Assembly: GCA_937952925.1 (NCBI GenBank)
Contig: CALFYA010000380.1
Location: forward strand, 1-6,622
From: an uncultured Moraxellaceae bacterium
GTDB lineage: Bacteria > Pseudomonadota > Gammaproteobacteria > Pseudomonadales > Moraxellaceae
DNA: 6,622 nt
Reading direction: 5' to 3'
The notes under the pieces are model-generated. The model searched no databases, was not told the DNA's origin, and saw only the letters and a list, made by a program, of their open reading frames with translations. The translations under genes were made by a program, and so were the position numbers. Positions 5,419 to 6,622 of this stretch are shown here, in pieces. The stretch's first letter is position 1. Every line of letters begins with the position of its first letter.

Positions 5419-5597
5419 GTTGGCAGTTATCCATGATCTTTGGTTTTTGCATCAAATAGTTACAAAAGCATGCGTGATCATCCCGATTGTCATGACAATT
5501 TGCGGGTGATTTTGCGGATCTGCCACACAATCGTGCTACACGCTGACACAAGCTGTGCCATAGTCAAGACACATCATTTTGAAGAGGTTTTTTGTCG
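5419..5597 (+). other. rpmA-lolA intergenic region, probable lolA promoter area
   Basis: No gene is visible. The stretch holds a perfect 14-bp palindrome ATTGTCATGACAAT at 5486-5499, which might be an operator. The ribosome site of lolA, GAAGAGG at 5581-5587, lies 10 nt before the ATG. No pair of -35 and -10 boxes stands out. The strong terminator before it implies that lolA has its own promoter in this stretch. Confidence 0.4.
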
Positions 5598-6326
5598 ATG
5601 TCTGCCATCAAACAACGTCGTGCCATGATTTTGGGTGCCATGCTGGTTGGCTTGCCCTTGGTGGGTGCAGTTCACGCGGCCAGCACGCAAGCGCCAAGCG
5701 TCGTTGTCAGCAAGACTCCAGCGGCGACAGAAGCAGAGGCCACCACCGCGCTCAATCGTGCGCTTGCCAAGCTCAATAGCCTGCAAGCCGACTTTAGCCA
5801 AACCACCCAGACCACCAGCAGCAAAGCTGCGCCCAAGAATGCACAGAGCCTACGCTCAAGCCATCTCAATCAAAGCTTTTCGGGTGTGATGCAAGTCAAG
5901 CGAGCGGGCAATTTCCGCTGGGAAACCACCAGCCCGATGAAGCAGTTGATTGTGACCAATGGCAAAACCGTGTGGATTTATGATCCCGATCTTGAGCAAG
6001 CCACCCGCCAGCAGCTCAATGAGCAGATCAGCAATACGCCCGCGCTGTTGTTGTCGGGTCAGACCGATGCGATCAAAAAGTCCTTTCAGGTGACCCAGCC
6101 CAATAAGGCGCAGCCATATTTTGTGCTGTATCCGCGTGACAAAGAAGGGGTGTTTGAAAGCCTTGCTATTCGCTTTAATGGGGATGTGCCAAGCCAAATG
6201 ATCCTCAAAGATTCACTTGGTCAGCAAACCACGGTGACGTTTAGCAATGCCAAGCTGAATCTAAACTTGAGCAATGATCTGTTTGCGTTTGTACCGCCGA
6301 AAGGTACAGATGTGATTGATCAATAG
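5598..6326 (+). CDS. lolA: outer-membrane lipoprotein carrier protein LolA
   Basis: A periplasmic chaperone that takes lipoproteins from the LolCDE transporter and hands them to LolB at the outer membrane. The 242 aa begin with a signal peptide (MSAIKQRR, a hydrophobic core, and a cleavage site near VHA at 25-27). The LolA pattern follows: LNSLQADFSQ (about 59-68), VKRAGNFRWE (100-109), the hydrophobic strand LIVTNGKTVWIYDPDLEQ (117-134), and a C-terminal FAFVPPKGTDVID. It is longer than E. coli LolA (about 203 aa) because of a Ser/Thr/Ala-rich stretch after the signal peptide and about 13 extra residues between FSQ and the VKR strand. Ala replaces the common Pro after KR. The ATG at 5598 is preferred; a TTG at 5592 in the same frame lies closer to GAAGAGG. 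It has its own terminator. Confidence 0.94.
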   Translation: MSAIKQRRAMILGAMLVGLPLVGAVHAASTQAPSVVVSKTPAATEAEATTALNRALAKLNSLQADFSQTTQTTSSKAAPKNAQSLRSSHLNQSFSGVMQVKRAGNFRWETTSPMKQLIVTNGKTVWIYDPDLEQATRQQLNEQISNTPALLLSGQTDAIKKSFQVTQPNKAQPYFVLYPRDKEGVFESLAIRFNGDVPSQMILKDSLGQQTTVTFSNAKLNLNLSNDLFAFVPPKGTDVIDQ

Positions 6327-6338
6327 TGTTTTTAAATC

Positions 6339-6370
6339 AAAAGGACGCGACAGGCGTCCTTTTTGTTTTT
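6339..6370. terminator. intrinsic terminator after lolA, probably bidirectional
   Basis: AAAAGGACGC (6339-6348) pairs with GCGTCCTTTT (6354-6363) around a 5-nt loop, with further T-rich sequence to 6370. It starts 13 nt after the lolA stop. The A-run on the left side gives a T-run on the minus strand, so it can also end the convergent gene at the right edge. Confidence 0.9.
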
Positions 6371-6382
6371 TGGTCTGTAATC

Positions 6383-6622
6383 CTATTGAACACTTATAAA
6401 GTCTAAAAGTTTTTGACCGTCTGGCATGCTAGACATCGTGCGCAAAAACACGACGTTTCTGCCTAGGATTTTTTTGGTTTGAGATGCACTAATGGGTTGT
6501 TCTAAAATGACAAAATCACTGAGCTTTTGGTAATGACATTCGTCTTTATCACCATAGCGATCTTTCTTAAGCGTTTGTCCACTCCCTTGCCCATAGGCAA
6601 TAATTCCAATGCCATTTTCATA
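6383..6622 (-). CDS. C-terminal part of an unidentified gene, cut by the right edge
   Basis: A minus-strand frame runs open from the right edge to a TAG at 6383-6385, giving the last 79 residues of a longer protein; the start lies outside the window. The translation starts YENGIGIIAYGQGSG, has DRYGDKDECHYQKLSDF and EQPISASQTKKILG in the middle, and ends LRTMSSMPDGQKLLDFISVQ. The even mix of charged and hydrophobic residues and the convergent position against the lolA terminator make it a credible gene. The Gly-rich strand with a following LSDF/PIS pattern faintly recalls PUA/EVE-like or nuclease-associated domains, but I cannot assign a family. GC is about 39% (93 of 240), lower than the neighbouring core genes, which hints at an acquired or accessory gene. 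Confidence 0.65.
   Translation of the reverse strand, partial: YENGIGIIAYGQGSGQTLKKDRYGDKDECHYQKLSDFVILEQPISASQTKKILGRNVVFLRTMSSMPDGQKLLDFISVQ

Noticed and set aside
1..6622. CRISPR arrays, insertion sequences, tRNA or rRNA genes
   Set aside because: I looked for regularly spaced repeats, transposase motifs with terminal repeats, and tRNA-like cloverleaf ends and found none. The 17-bp repeats are operators by position, not a CRISPR array or IS ends.

Overview
The window looks like a chromosomal piece of a gammaproteobacterium of roughly 50% GC. The best guess is the Moraxellaceae/Pseudomonadales side: ispB is divergent from rplU-rpmA, which is a typical gammaproteobacterial arrangement, and the Gcr-type 'site-specific recombinase' membrane protein next to ispB fits that group. 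The lineage call is inference from gene content, not from a search.

Layout, left to right. Positions 1-144 hold no supportable gene, only a cluster of GCCAAG/CTTGGC hairpin arms. Positions 145-934 are a monocistronic minus-strand unit. It has a strong sigma70-like promoter, an Sec-exported protein of 201 aa with a carbohydrate-binding-like beta-sandwich look, and an intrinsic terminator. A roughly 100-bp stretch of very low GC follows (935-1034). Positions 1035-1198 hold a second, similar promoter and a related terminator with no recognisable gene between them. Positions 1206-4510 are a minus-strand operon reading ispB (polyprenyl diphosphate synthase), then a Gcr-family membrane protein, then a small two-helix membrane protein. 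Positions 4659-5418 are the divergent plus-strand operon rplU-rpmA (ribosomal proteins L21 and L27) with its promoter, leader and terminator. Positions 5598-6363 carry lolA, the periplasmic lipoprotein carrier, with its own terminator. From 6383 to the right edge is the C-terminal part of an AT-richer minus-strand gene that I cannot identify.

Most of the core genes are ordinary housekeeping: quinone side-chain synthesis, ribosome assembly, and outer-membrane lipoprotein transport. The unusual part is 145-1198. Two minus-strand promoters each carry a perfect TTGACA -35 box. Each is bracketed by a pair of 17-bp inverted repeats of the form GTGGGAA-N3-TTCCCAC, and the distal repeat sits exactly 5 bp upstream of the -35 box in both. 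Each transcript ends in a hairpin terminator sharing the loop CTAAGCAG, with a base-pair-preserving change in the stem. One unit encodes the secreted protein. The other seems to encode only a short RNA, or is the remnant of a lost gene. This looks like a duplicated, co-regulated cassette under an unidentified DNA-binding regulator. All homology statements come from recalled family features; no search was run.
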